DNA of 35,987 nt, taken from positions 1 to 35,987 of the forward strand of contig JAHDBW010000019.1 of the NCBI GenBank assembly GCA_020630175.1, given 5' to 3'. Under the pieces are notes generated by a model. The model made no database searches. It was not told the DNA's origin and saw nothing but the letters and a program-made list of their open reading frames with translations. The translations under genes were made by a program, and so were the position numbers. Positions 24,953 to 34,132 of this stretch are shown piece by piece; position 1 is the stretch's first letter, and the number at the start of each line of letters is the position of its first letter. This DNA is from Anaerolineales bacterium (GTDB lineage: Bacteria; Chloroflexota; Anaerolineae; Anaerolineales; UBA6668).

Positions 24953-26293
24953 ATGCGAGTAATTATTACCGGGGGCACCGGGCTTATAGGGACCGCACTC
25001 GCCGATAGTTTGCTCAAAGACCAACATGATGTGATTGTGCTTACCCGCAATCCTGATAAGGTCAAGCATCTATCACCGGCAGCCCGACTAGTTAAATGGG
25101 ATGCCCGCACCCCAACTGGCTGGTACGACCTCATCACAGAGGATACGGCTATTGTTAACCTTGCTGGGGCTGGTATTGCTGATGGCCGTTGGTCAGCTGG
25201 TCGCAAGCGCGCTATTCGTGATAGTCGTCGCTTGGCTGGTGCTGCTGTTGTGCAGGGCATTGACTTGAGCATGACGCTGCGCGATAAAAAGCCAGCATCA
25301 CTCATTCAAGCTTCTGCTGTAGGCTACTACGGCAACCGTGGCGATGAAATTATTACCGAAACTTCAACAGCGGGTGATGATTACCTAGCTGGGGTCTGTA
25401 AAGACTGGGAAGCTTCAACTGCGGCCGTAGAGGAAATGGGCGTTCGACGTGCCATTATCCGCACCGGCGTAGTGCTGAGCACAATGGGTGGGGCGTTCCC
25501 ACTTATGTCAATGCCATTCTATGTTGGCGCTGGTGGCCCAGTCGGGTCTGGTAAGCAATATATGCCGTGGATTCACGTTGCCGATCATGTCAAAGCCATT
25601 CGCTACATGATTGAAAACGAAGAAGCTGCTGGCGTTTATAACGTGACCGCACCAAATCCAGTTACAAATCGTGACTTTGGCAAGGCACTTGGTAAAACGT
25701 TGGCCCGCCCAGCAATTTTGCCTGCGCCAGCATTTGCAATGAAGGCAGCGCTTGGCGAAATGTCTACCATTTTGCTAGATGGACAGCGCGCAGTGCCAAA
25801 GCGCCTAATCGACGAAGGCTTCACCTTTGAGTATGGCGCAGTGCAAGCGGCCTTAGACAATTTGATGGAAGACGAATCGCCAGAAATCGCCGTGCGCGAA
25901 GAAGCGATGACCTACGCCGAACCAGTCGAACCACTACGCAAACGCGTTGAACGGGTGGCAAAAGCTCCAGTTGCGGCTGCTGCACCTGCTGCTGGCAAAA
26001 TTGATAAGAAAGCGTTGGTCAAGGCCAAACGTCAAGCGGCTTCCCTTAAGAAGAAAGGTGAACCAATTCCACCAGAATTGCAAGCAATTTTGGACGGTGG
26101 TAAAGGTGGCGGCGCAGCTGCTCCTGCTGCCGCAGCGGCCGTTGCAGCTGCACCAGCCGCCGTTGCCGAAGCTGTCGCTGAAGCCGCTCCGGCTGAAGGC
26201 AGTAGCTTGGCTGACCTTGCACCTGCCGCAAAACGGGCCGAAATCCGCAAACGCCGGGCGGCACGCTTGGCACGCATCAAAGCGGCTGGATAA
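24953..26293 (+). CDS. TIGR01777-family SDR (SDR39U1-like) with a long Ala/Lys-rich tail
   Basis: A 446-residue protein. Residues 1-304 are an extended short-chain dehydrogenase fold: ITGGTGLIGTAL for NAD(P) binding, VNLAGAGIADGRW, ASAVGYYGNRGDE with the usual Tyr region, RTGVVLS and PWIHVADHV. These identify the TIGR01777/SDR39U1 (YfcH-like) family, whose substrate is unknown. Residues 305-446 are an added tail rich in Ala, Pro, Lys and Arg, of very low complexity, ending in a basic helix. The start at ATG 24953 is set by GGAG 8 bases upstream; the frame is open 20 codons further, but into the leader hairpin. It lies between the light regulator and the desaturase, so a link to pigment metabolism is possible but unproven. 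Confidence 0.88.
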   Translation: MRVIITGGTGLIGTALADSLLKDQHDVIVLTRNPDKVKHLSPAARLVKWDARTPTGWYDLITEDTAIVNLAGAGIADGRWSAGRKRAIRDSRRLAGAAVVQGIDLSMTLRDKKPASLIQASAVGYYGNRGDEIITETSTAGDDYLAGVCKDWEASTAAVEEMGVRRAIIRTGVVLSTMGGAFPLMSMPFYVGAGGPVGSGKQYMPWIHVADHVKAIRYMIENEEAAGVYNVTAPNPVTNRDFGKALGKTLARPAILPAPAFAMKAALGEMSTILLDGQRAVPKRLIDEGFTFEYGAVQAALDNLMEDESPEIAVREEAMTYAEPVEPLRKRVERVAKAPVAAAAPAAGKIDKKALVKAKRQAASLKKKGEPIPPELQAILDGGKGGGAAAPAAAAAVAAAPAAVAEAVAEAAPAEGSSLADLAPAAKRAEIRKRRAARLARIKAAG

Positions 26294-26342
26294 CAGTTTG
26301 CTTGGTTGTCTCACGGCAATCGGATATCAATCGCGATAGACT

Positions 26343-26371
26343 AAAAAGAGTGGCATTTGCCACTCTTTTTT
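26343..26371 (+). terminator. Rho-independent terminator after the SDR gene
   Basis: AAAAAGAGTGGC (26343-26354) pairs with GCCACTCTTTTT (26359-26370) around a tetraloop. It ends in a T-rich tract about 20 bases before the desaturase ATG. Confidence 0.88.
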
Positions 26372-26390
26372 ATTTCTATATAGAACTCAT

Positions 26391-27935
26391 ATGACAAAAG
26401 CGATTGTAATTGGTGCCGGGGTTGGTGGGCTTACAACAGCAGCTTTATTAGCAAAAGCCGGTGTTGATGTCACAGTTTTGGAAGCGCATGTGTATCCTGG
26501 CGGGTGCGCAGGAACATTTTTCCACAAGGGGTATAAATTTGATGCTGGCGCAACGTTAGCGGGCGGCTTTTATCCGGATGGTCCCATGGATGTCATTGCC
26601 AAGACAGTTGGCATTACAGAGTGGCCGTCACATTCTAGCGACCCGGCGATGACGGTGCAGCTGCCGTCTGGGCAAACCATCACCCGTTGGATTGATGAAG
26701 ACCAGCGGATTGCAGAGCGCCGTGCCGCATTTGGTAAACAGTCAGACAAGTTTTTCGACTGGCAAGAAGCAACCGCTGATGCGTTATGGGAATTTGCAAT
26801 GCGTTTTCCGGCTTGGCCGCCGCAGTCTGCGCGCCAAGTTTTGCAACTGGGCGGGCACGTTACTGGCTGGCTTGGGTCTCGTGCGTTACAAGCGCCATTG
26901 CGGCTGCCGGGCATTGGCTTAGATGTTTTTCGCTCAGTGGGGCATCATTTATCCTCACAGAGTGATGCACTGCGATTGTTCATCGATGCACAACTTCTGA
27001 TTGCTGCACAAACAACTAGCAAGCACGCCAATGCGCTTTACGGCGCCTCCGCGTTGGACCTACCACGCCGTGGCATTGTGCATCTCAAGGGCGGGATTGG
27101 CGCTATTGCTGAAGAGCTAGCCCAAGCAGTGCGCAATAATGGCGGCGACATTATCTATCGACAGGAAGTTTTGTCTGTTGAGCGCGACTCGGGTAATAAA
27201 TATATTATCGAAACCAAACGGCGCAACGGCAAAAACACGTTCGAAGCCGATTTTGTGGTTGCGAATCTACCACCTTGGAATATTCGCAAGTTGCTTGGTA
27301 ACGCAACGCCACCAAAACTGAAACAATTGCCAGCGCGTCCAAAAGATGGTTGGGGGGCGTTCATGATTTATGTTGGCCTTGATGAAGCGGCGTTACCCAA
27401 AGATTTCCCATTGCATCATCAAGTGATTGCCGGTGAGCCGTTAGGGGAAGGCAACAGCATTTTCTTATCACTCAGTCCAGACTGGGACGGTGCCCGTGCG
27501 CCACAAGGCCAGCGCGCACTCACCATTTCTACGCATACGAATCTTGCCAAATGGTGGGATCTGCTCGCTGCTGATCCTGAGGAGTATGGGCGTCAAAAAG
27601 AGGTTTACACCAAGGCTATGCTGACGCTGGCTGAGAAAGCCATTCCAAATTTGCGTGACGCAGCGCAGCTAATCAAGGCCGGTACGCCTGTGACCTTTAA
27701 CCGCTTTACACGCCGTGAATGGGGTTGGGTGGGTGGCTTTCCGCAAACCAACTTGTTCCGAGCGTGGGGTCCCAAGCTCATGCCAGATTTTTGGATGGTG
27801 GGCGACAGTATCTTCCCAGGTCAGTCAACGGCAGCCGTGGCGCTAGGCGGCCTGCGCGTTGCGCGTGATATTTTGCATGAATATGGCCTGTCTGAAGCAG
27901 TGCCGCAAGCGGTCACTGAGGCGGGTTTGGCATGA
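26391..27935 (+). CDS. CrtI/CrtD-type carotenoid desaturase (FAD-dependent oxidoreductase)
   Basis: A 514-residue flavoprotein. The N-terminal dinucleotide fold is [21 protein letters not shown] with [17 protein letters not shown]. The middle has [26 protein letters not shown], the second FAD segment of phytoene-desaturase-like enzymes. The C-terminus ends with [23 protein letters not shown], the family FAD-binding signature. Whether it acts on phytoene (CrtI), introduces a C3,4 bond (CrtD) or isomerises cannot be read from sequence alone. The YPGGCAGTF variant is common in CrtD- and CRTISO-like members. The nearby crtB and lycopene cyclase make a carotenoid substrate very likely. Its last codon overlaps the photolyase start (ATGA), so the two proteins are made from one coupled mRNA. 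Confidence 0.87.
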   Translation: MTKAIVIGAGVGGLTTAALLAKAGVDVTVLEAHVYPGGCAGTFFHKGYKFDAGATLAGGFYPDGPMDVIAKTVGITEWPSHSSDPAMTVQLPSGQTITRWIDEDQRIAERRAAFGKQSDKFFDWQEATADALWEFAMRFPAWPPQSARQVLQLGGHVTGWLGSRALQAPLRLPGIGLDVFRSVGHHLSSQSDALRLFIDAQLLIAAQTTSKHANALYGASALDLPRRGIVHLKGGIGAIAEELAQAVRNNGGDIIYRQEVLSVERDSGNKYIIETKRRNGKNTFEADFVVANLPPWNIRKLLGNATPPKLKQLPARPKDGWGAFMIYVGLDEAALPKDFPLHHQVIAGEPLGEGNSIFLSLSPDWDGARAPQGQRALTISTHTNLAKWWDLLAADPEEYGRQKEVYTKAMLTLAEKAIPNLRDAAQLIKAGTPVTFNRFTRREWGWVGGFPQTNLFRAWGPKLMPDFWMVGDSIFPGQSTAAVALGGLRVARDILHEYGLSEAVPQAVTEAGLA

Positions 27936-29377
27936 AAACAGTCATTTGGTGGATTCGGCGCGATTTACGCCTCACAGATAATCAAGCGCTAGACGCGGCC
28001 TTGCACAATGCGGAGGCTATCATTCCTGTGTTTGTGCTGGATGACAAAATCTTAGCGTCCGACTATGTGGGTAATAAGCAGGTTGCCTTTATGCTAGCTG
28101 GTTTACAGGCGTTAGATGATGCGTTGCAAGCCCGTGGCAATCGACTGATTGTGCGGCGGGGCGATCCGGTGGCAGAACTGCGCCAGCTTGTTGAAGAGAC
28201 GGGCGCAACCGCAATTTATGCTGAGCGGGCCAACTCGCCATACGCCAAGCAACGTGATGCAGCTGTGGCTGAATTTGCGGCGCTGACGCTTACCGCTGGC
28301 ATCAGCATCCAAGAGCCGTGGGATGTGCTAAAGAAAGACGGTACGCCTTATACCGTTTTTACGCCGTATAAAAAACGCTGGTATGCATTGCTGAAACCAG
28401 AACAGCGGGCAGTGCTGGATGCGCCAGCGCATATTCCCGCGCCTGATGGGCATATCGAAAGTTTGCCATTGCCTGCCAGCCCCGCGTTAGCGCAACCGTT
28501 ACAGTATGTGTCTGGCGCAGCACGTGCCCAAGCGCTATTGACGCAGTTTGTAGCTGCAGAGCAACGCGACGCGCCAGCGCTATGTTTTTATGACGAGCAG
28601 CGTGATTTACCAAGCGTGGACGGCACTTCGTCGCTGTCTGCCTATTTACGGTTTGGCATGTTGTCCGCACGGCAAGCGGCTGATGCCGGCTTGAAACGCA
28701 TTCAATCTGCGAAAAGTAAGGCTGAACGGGAAAATGCGTCTGTTTGGGTGAGTGAGCTCATTTGGCGTGATTTTTACATGAGCATTTTGTATCACTTTCC
28801 GCATGTGATTGACGGTAACTTTCGGCCAGATTATGACTATATCGACTGGCGCAATGATACAACTGAGTTTGCAGCGTGGTGCGCCGGAAAAACGGGGTAT
28901 CCCATTGTAGATGCCGCCATGCGCCAATTGGTGCAAACCGGCTGGATGCACAACCGCGCCCGCATGATTGTGGCGTCCTTTTTAGTGAAAGATTTGCTAA
29001 TCGATTGGCGCTGGGGGGAGAAGTTCTTCATGCAGCATCTCATTGATGGCGATCCCGCAGCGAACAATGGCGGCTGGCAGTGGGCGGCTGGCACCGGCAC
29101 AGACGCTGCGCCGTATTTCCGCATCTTCAATCCGATGTCGCAAAGTAAGAAGTTTGATGGCAATGGCGATTATATTCGACGCTATGTGCCAGAGTTAGCC
29201 AACGTGCCTAAGAAATATATCCACGCCCCATGGGAGATGCCACCGTTGGAACAAGCCTTGGCGAAGGTTGAAATTGGTACCGACTATCCCGCGCCGATTG
29301 TGGACCATAAACTGGCGCGCTTACGTACACTTGATGCGTATAAGGCGAGCAAGGCTGTGGCTGCTGAAAAGCGATAA
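27932..29377 (+). CDS. phr: Deoxyribodipyrimidine photolyase (class I CPD type)
   Basis: A 481-residue light-driven DNA repair enzyme that splits pyrimidine dimers using FADH- and an antenna cofactor. The N-terminal antenna domain begins [15 protein letters not shown]. The FAD domain has [72 protein letters not shown] and [18 protein letters not shown]. The conserved Asn/Trp of true photolyases and the electron-transfer Trp residues appear to be kept, so this is a repair enzyme rather than a cryptochrome. It is translationally coupled to the carotenoid desaturase (ATGA), a pairing that fits a light-response operon, and ends in its own terminator. Confidence 0.95.
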   Translation: MKTVIWWIRRDLRLTDNQALDAALHNAEAIIPVFVLDDKILASDYVGNKQVAFMLAGLQALDDALQARGNRLIVRRGDPVAELRQLVEETGATAIYAERANSPYAKQRDAAVAEFAALTLTAGISIQEPWDVLKKDGTPYTVFTPYKKRWYALLKPEQRAVLDAPAHIPAPDGHIESLPLPASPALAQPLQYVSGAARAQALLTQFVAAEQRDAPALCFYDEQRDLPSVDGTSSLSAYLRFGMLSARQAADAGLKRIQSAKSKAERENASVWVSELIWRDFYMSILYHFPHVIDGNFRPDYDYIDWRNDTTEFAAWCAGKTGYPIVDAAMRQLVQTGWMHNRARMIVASFLVKDLLIDWRWGEKFFMQHLIDGDPAANNGGWQWAAGTGTDAAPYFRIFNPMSQSKKFDGNGDYIRRYVPELANVPKKYIHAPWEMPPLEQALAKVEIGTDYPAPIVDHKLARLRTLDAYKASKAVAAEKR

Positions 29378-29420
29378 GCAATTAGCGTCTTCAATAACTT
29401 AGAAACATGAAAGTGTATAG

Positions 29421-29468
29421 ACAAGGGTGTCGGTTCACAGTTAGCTGTGGGCGGACACCCTTGTTTTT
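29421..29468 (+). terminator. Terminator after the photolyase gene
   Basis: ACAAGGGTGTC (29421-29431) pairs perfectly with GACACCCTTGT (29454-29464). An inner CACAG/CTGTG stem closes the loop and TTTTT follows. On minus there is no T-tract, so it serves the photolyase operon only. Confidence 0.87.
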
Positions 29469-29480
29469 ATATCCGGAAAT

Positions 29481-31931
29481 TTATTCGATCCGCCTACGGT
29501 AAATAAGCCCGCTAACTAGAACAGTTAAGACTGCAATGACGGCAGTCAGATCCCAGCGTTGAATTGGATCGAGCGCTTTCCAACGTTGGACTGCTTCGAG
29601 CGCTTTCCAATTATTGCGTAGTCTTTGTATTCTAGAGATTGGAACCTGATCTACGATGGGTTCCAAATCGTTGATTTGTGCAATTCTGTCTAGATCAAGG
29701 CGTGGGTCGGTGACGGGCATGCTGATAAGCGTATTGTTTGCGCGGTCAGTGACATGCAGGTCTGCCCAATTGTAGAGTGGTGCCCCCCATGCTGGCATTG
29801 GGTCGCGTTGCAGCAATGCTTGCCCATCGTGTACCAGGGTTGAAGACTCATCCGTTATTGTGATTGTTTGTTGTGGGGCAATGGTGTTGCCGGGCTTGAT
29901 GACAACGCTATGTCCAATTTCCCAGCCAGAGATGTCTAACCACTCCGCGCTTAGATTCGTGATTGAGACTTCGATATATGGCAGATCCTCTTCTGTATAC
30001 ATAACTTCAATTGGATCAACAGCGATCTCAATTTCTTGTTGTGTGTTTGGCACTGTGCCAGTGTCGCTGCCTGCGCTCAATAAGTTTTCTTGATAAACGC
30101 CCACAAACCGTTCGTTGAAAAATAATTGGGTTTCTTCGGCTGTGCTGGCCTCAAACTCCCAAATCTCACGTTCTAATGCGAGTTCTGGTGCAATTCTTTC
30201 TAAGAGCCTGTTGACGCGCTGTTCCAAGACATCATCAGCGTAATAGTCTTCAGCAATGGTGCGCAGCCGCCGTAGATAGGCTTGTTCATAGTCTGGAATT
30301 TGCAGAATTGCGTTACACAATGGACAGAATGTATACGTGTTATGAACGGTGGCAAGATCGGTCCGTGGCCCGCCAATGTTCCAGTTGCGGTCTTGGCGAC
30401 CGTAGGTGAGATCTAAATCCCAAGGTAACAATTGCCAGCGTTGATTGCCAGTGACGTCATAGTACAGATAGAAGTTATGAAAGCCCTGATCCGCTTGCCG
30501 GATGGTAGACATGACCGCGAGTTCATTGATGACTTGTGGCACGTCAACTAACGTGTCTAAACAATTGCGTAATGCAGTCTGGTCTTCAGTTTCGATGCAG
30601 GCGGTGAGCGTCTCGATATCTTGCCAATCTTCATCTAGGCGCGTACGTTTTTCTAGCACGCCGCGATTCTCTTCATAAATTGGAATGGCTTTATAAACCG
30701 CATGCTCAGCCAAGCCATGCCGATCGCGCCACATGCCGTCCGGCATTTCTAAGAACGTAAATAAGCCAAAGTACTCGCCGTTGACATGCACGCGCACAAC
30801 TTCTACCTGATGGTCTGGCAGGCCATAGCTATTGACTGCTTCCCATGCCAAGAACTGACGCAAATAAGAGGGTTCGTAACCGCTGCCTTGCAGCGCGAAC
30901 TCATCGACGGCGCTGTGTAGAAACTCTGGCTTGAATTCATCGCCTTTGGCAAGTTCAACTTTATAGTTTTTACGCGGAAATTCTTGTGAGGCCCGCCCGC
31001 GAATTGAAAAGGTTACGTTCTCCCAAATTTGGTTGCCGTCACTTAAGACGGTTTGCGTCTCGTTTTCAAACAGGTGTAAGACTGGAATGTTAGTGTCGAT
31101 GGCTTGCGGCACCACTTGGCCGACATAAGCATCTGGCGTGTTGCGTGGTAAGGAGACTTGCTGTGCCCCTTGCGTTGCGGTAATGCGATAGCGCAATAGT
31201 GCGCCGGGATCTAGCGCTGGCAGCCGGGCGGTAAAGGTATTGCTGCTGGCTGTTTTTGTCAGTGCGATTGTTGTTGGGGCTTCAAAATTGGTTACATAGC
31301 GCAGCTCGGCTGAGTCTGCGTTTGTAATGGTTACGGTTAGCGTTGGTTGTTCATCGAAAGTGATCAGCGGCGTTTCAATACTAAGCAAGCTTTCAAGTTC
31401 AAGCGGGTTGGCACTGCCGGGTGATGGTGCGGTTGCTAGCCAGTTGTAGGCGTTTGCATTGTCTAAATTGAGATCAGCAAGGCTCAGGCTGTCGCCACTT
31501 CCGTCTGGCTGGCTAGGCCACGGCGACTGGTCTAAGTAGGAAATACTGTCAATAATGACGTTGTTCTCGTCACGTAAGGTTAGCGTTTCACCGGCATTAG
31601 AGAGTTTGCCTGCATAGGTTGCGTTTGCATCCATGGCGTAGGCTTCAGCAAATGCCAGCGCACTGCGCGCAATGACGAAATAGCTGTGGGGCTCAATTGT
31701 GGTTTCAGCTGCAAAACAGAACACTACCCCTTCAAAGCACCAGTCTGTAAGATCGACTGCAACGTCGTTGGCGTTATAGAGTTCAATAAACTCCGCTTTT
31801 TTTGTGGCGCTTGGCGGATGGTACATCACCTCAGTAATGATGACCTGTTTGGTATTTTGCGCATGCGCTGAAACGGCATTCGTACTGAACAATAGGGCGG
31901 TGAGAAGTAGAAAATTGCGGAACACATTCAC
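29481..31931 (-). CDS. Membrane-anchored surface protein with lamin-tail and CotH-like domains
   Basis: An 816-residue exported protein starting with GTG. Residues 1-24 are a signal peptide (cleavage near VSAHA-QN). Residues 30-150 form a lamin-tail domain (VIITEVMYHPP, AEFIELYN, VDLTDWCFEG). A beta-sandwich region follows to about 280. Residues 290-600 resemble CotH: TFSIRGRASQEFPRKNYKVEL, GEYFGLFTFLEM and LLPWDLDLTYG, which in CotH kinases surround the ATP site. A second lamin-tail-like region lies near 650-720. The end carries two copies of a WKAL..QR repeat, one membrane helix (about 795-811) and RRRIE, so the body is outside and the tail is in the cytosol. CotH proteins phosphorylate surface proteins in spore coats; the role here is unknown. 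Confidence 0.88.
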   Translation of the reverse strand: MNVFRNFLLLTALLFSTNAVSAHAQNTKQVIITEVMYHPPSATKKAEFIELYNANDVAVDLTDWCFEGVVFCFAAETTIEPHSYFVIARSALAFAEAYAMDANATYAGKLSNAGETLTLRDENNVIIDSISYLDQSPWPSQPDGSGDSLSLADLNLDNANAYNWLATAPSPGSANPLELESLLSIETPLITFDEQPTLTVTITNADSAELRYVTNFEAPTTIALTKTASSNTFTARLPALDPGALLRYRITATQGAQQVSLPRNTPDAYVGQVVPQAIDTNIPVLHLFENETQTVLSDGNQIWENVTFSIRGRASQEFPRKNYKVELAKGDEFKPEFLHSAVDEFALQGSGYEPSYLRQFLAWEAVNSYGLPDHQVEVVRVHVNGEYFGLFTFLEMPDGMWRDRHGLAEHAVYKAIPIYEENRGVLEKRTRLDEDWQDIETLTACIETEDQTALRNCLDTLVDVPQVINELAVMSTIRQADQGFHNFYLYYDVTGNQRWQLLPWDLDLTYGRQDRNWNIGGPRTDLATVHNTYTFCPLCNAILQIPDYEQAYLRRLRTIAEDYYADDVLEQRVNRLLERIAPELALEREIWEFEASTAEETQLFFNERFVGVYQENLLSAGSDTGTVPNTQQEIEIAVDPIEVMYTEEDLPYIEVSITNLSAEWLDISGWEIGHSVVIKPGNTIAPQQTITITDESSTLVHDGQALLQRDPMPAWGAPLYNWADLHVTDRANNTLISMPVTDPRLDLDRIAQINDLEPIVDQVPISRIQRLRNNWKALEAVQRWKALDPIQRWDLTAVIAVLTVLVSGLIYRRRIE

Positions 31932-32073
31932 AATTAGAGGCTACCCTAAAGTGTGGCCAGATTGCAATCTTAGCGACTGGGATGAGGACTGTAAGATTTC
32001 TTCAAAGTTATGGAATTCATACCGATTTGGCAAAATCGAACTAAAAACAAACGAACTTGCAATCAAGCCCTTA

Positions 32074-32102
32074 TTGAGCGAATTTGAATGCATGCGTACT
32101 AT
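32074..32102 (+). promoter_or_regulatory. Promoter of the small TPR gene, likely leaderless
   Basis: TTGAGC (32074-32079) and TACTAT (32097-32102) are 17 bases apart. The ATG at 32109 is 6 bases beyond the -10, at the expected first transcribed base. The gap 31932-32073 holds nothing else I recognise. Confidence 0.45.
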
Positions 32103-32108
32103 AGAGGC

Positions 32109-32585
32109 ATGGAAAACGTTATTGGTATGAATTCATTTTCTCAAGAATTATTGCACAATGCCGACACTGCATTGCGTGAAGGCAAAGACAGCTATGCGCG
32201 TTCAATTTTGGTGTGGCTGGTACGTAAGCAACCCACGAACGCAGCAGCTTGGCTGATGATGTCACGCGCGGTAGAAGACGTAGAGCATCGCTATGACTGC
32301 TTGCAACGCGCGCTAATCCTGACTGACGACAATCCAATTGTTCAAGAGCAAGTTTACGAACTTGAACGCATTATCACCGGCAAGAATTGCAATTCTGCAG
32401 AAGCGACGAAACCATGGCCTGAAACCAGTGAGTTGATGCCTCTGCCTGTTGCCCCTGAGCCGGTAACACTGCCGATAGAAGAAAGTGAACCGCCTGCGTA
32501 CGCGTTGTTTCGCCAAGTCAATGCCCGACATTTGCTGATGCTCTCTGGCCTGAGCGTGATTATGTTTGCCTACGTGTTTGGTTAG
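32109..32585 (+). CDS. Small TPR-like protein with a C-terminal membrane helix
   Basis: About 158 residues. The first 95 form two or three TPR-like helical pairs (ALREGKDSYARSILVWLVRKQPTNAAAWLMMSRAVED, then CLQRALILTDDNP), a pattern often seen in short Chloroflexota proteins. An acidic, proline-rich linker (about 95-140) leads to a C-terminal hydrophobic helix (LLMLSGLSVIMFAYVFG) that ends the protein. This suggests a tail-anchored membrane protein with a cytosolic TPR scaffold. I place the start at ATG 32109 because a -10-like element ends 6 bases before it. An ATG at 32088 lies inside the promoter, and a third ATG is at 32127. Partners and function are unknown. Confidence 0.75.
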   Translation: MENVIGMNSFSQELLHNADTALREGKDSYARSILVWLVRKQPTNAAAWLMMSRAVEDVEHRYDCLQRALILTDDNPIVQEQVYELERIITGKNCNSAEATKPWPETSELMPLPVAPEPVTLPIEESEPPAYALFRQVNARHLLMLSGLSVIMFAYVFG

Positions 32586-32616
32586 TTTCGATAAATTTAT
32601 TATCACAATAGAAAAT

Positions 32617-32665
32617 AATCTATCGTTTCTCGTTTTATTTATGGAGCAGGGCGATAGATTTTTTG
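32617..32665 (+). terminator. Hairpin terminator with large loop
   Basis: AATCTATCG (32617-32625) pairs perfectly with CGATAGATT (32652-32660) over a 26-base loop, running into TTTTTT (32659-32664). It lies between the small TPR gene and the P450 gene. Confidence 0.6.
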
Positions 32666-32758
32666 TTTAACCTTAGTCTTGTGGGAACTGTCTTGAAATA
32701 AATTGAAAGGAACCGCCTTAGCTCTTTTGCGTTGTTATCCAAAATCCACAGCAAGCAG

Positions 32759-32764
32759 TAAAAT
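32759..32764 (+). promoter_or_regulatory. -10-like element directly before the P450 GTG
   Basis: TAAAAT ends 6 bases before the GTG at 32771, with no Shine-Dalgarno. It is the same hexamer as before the MerR gene, so both genes may be leaderless. No good -35 is seen. Confidence 0.4.
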
Positions 32765-32770
32765 CTTTAC

Positions 32771-34054
32771 GTGCTACATCAACCCCCAACTCCAGATCCA
32801 CAGGCCGGTTTAGCCGCGCTAAAAAATATGGTGCGCCAGCGAACGCCGCTCGCCGCCCTTGAAACCTTTCATTCGCATTATGGCAATGCCTTTCAGGCAA
32901 ATTTACCCGGATTTTCCGCCACGGTCCTAAGTGGGGCAGACGCGTGTCGCTTTGTATTGTCGGCAACGTCAGAGACCTTAGCTTGGCGACACGAAACAGA
33001 TCCGATTGCGAAGCTGCTCAACCAAGGCATGCTGGTGACTGATGCCGCGGCACATGACGAAATGCGGCGCATTATGACGCCCGCTTTTCACCGCAAGATG
33101 TTGAGCACATATAGTGACGCCATGACGTGGGCCACAGATATCACGCTCGGACAATGGGCGCCGACTGACGAGCGCGATATGCTTAACGATATGCGGCGTT
33201 TGACGCTGCTAGCGTTGATGAAGGCGTTGTTCAACATTGACTTTTCGCAGCGTATTGACCCGCTGTGGGAGCCAATCCTAAAGTCGCTGAAATACATTTC
33301 ACCGGGCGCTTGGCTGCTGTGGACGAACGTGCCAAGGCCGGGCTATAAAAAAGCGCTGGCGCAGATTGATACCTATTTGTACGCCGTCATTGAAAAAAGA
33401 CGCCAGCAAACGGAACAGCCAGCAGATTTATTAGGGCTGCTAATCGATGCCGAACTTTCTGACAGTTTGATCCGTGATCAGCTATTGACAATGCTGATTG
33501 CGGGACATGACACTTGCACCGCGTTATTGGCGTGGGTCATGCTGTTGGTTGCCGACCATCCCGATGTGCAAAACGAGGCGCGGGCAACGGTTCTGCAAAC
33601 CCTCGGCACGGCTGCGCCAACCATTGAAACGCTCAAAACATTGCCGGTGCTAGATAACATCGTCAATGAGACCATGCGCTTGTATCCGCCAGTGCATGCT
33701 GGCAATCGGTTTGCGGCACAAGACCTGACGTTTGATGGCTATCACATTCCGAAAGGGCAGCGGGTGATGTATTCCATTTACCTCACGCACCGTGACCCGC
33801 AGTTGTGGCCAGACCCTTTGCAGTTTCGGCCACAGCGCTTTGAAACAAAGCCCGCAGCCTTTACGTTTGTGCCTTTTGGCGGCGGCAGCCGGATTTGTAT
33901 TGGCTATCGGTTTGCCCAGATTGAAGCGGCCTTGGTGCTAGCGCGCGTCTTGCAGAATTGGCAATTGACGCCAGTGGCACAAAAACAACATTTACACATG
34001 GGCGCGACGCTTGAGCCGCGACCGAAAGCACTGGTACGTGTAACCGCGTTGTAA
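32771..34054 (+). CDS. Cytochrome P450, candidate carotenoid hydroxylase
   Basis: A 427-residue soluble P450 starting with GTG. The I-helix AGHDT (244-248) supplies the oxygen-activation Thr. The ExxR pair is E300/R303 in NETMRLYPP. The PERF-type region reads FRPQRF, and the heme loop is FVPFGGGSRICIG with the cysteine ligand C376. These are complete, so the enzyme should be active with ferredoxin-type partners not seen here. It lies just before a lycopene cyclase gene. CYP175A1 of Thermus, a beta-carotene 3-hydroxylase, is the known precedent of a bacterial P450 in this position, so I infer a carotenoid ring hydroxylase. Substrate assignment rests on neighbours, not on residues. Confidence 0.9.
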   Translation: MLHQPPTPDPQAGLAALKNMVRQRTPLAALETFHSHYGNAFQANLPGFSATVLSGADACRFVLSATSETLAWRHETDPIAKLLNQGMLVTDAAAHDEMRRIMTPAFHRKMLSTYSDAMTWATDITLGQWAPTDERDMLNDMRRLTLLALMKALFNIDFSQRIDPLWEPILKSLKYISPGAWLLWTNVPRPGYKKALAQIDTYLYAVIEKRRQQTEQPADLLGLLIDAELSDSLIRDQLLTMLIAGHDTCTALLAWVMLLVADHPDVQNEARATVLQTLGTAAPTIETLKTLPVLDNIVNETMRLYPPVHAGNRFAAQDLTFDGYHIPKGQRVMYSIYLTHRDPQLWPDPLQFRPQRFETKPAAFTFVPFGGGSRICIGYRFAQIEAALVLARVLQNWQLTPVAQKQHLHMGATLEPRPKALVRVTAL

Positions 34055-34132
34055 ACAGATCGTTGCAATAACAATCTGTCCAACGTGGGCATGTTCCAGT
34101 CACAACGATTGGGTTTATACAGGACAGATTGA

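Noticed and set aside
34055-34079. ACAGAT/ATCTGT inverted repeat between the P450 and cyclase genes as a terminator
   Set aside because: The stem has a mismatch and no T-tract follows; too weak to call.
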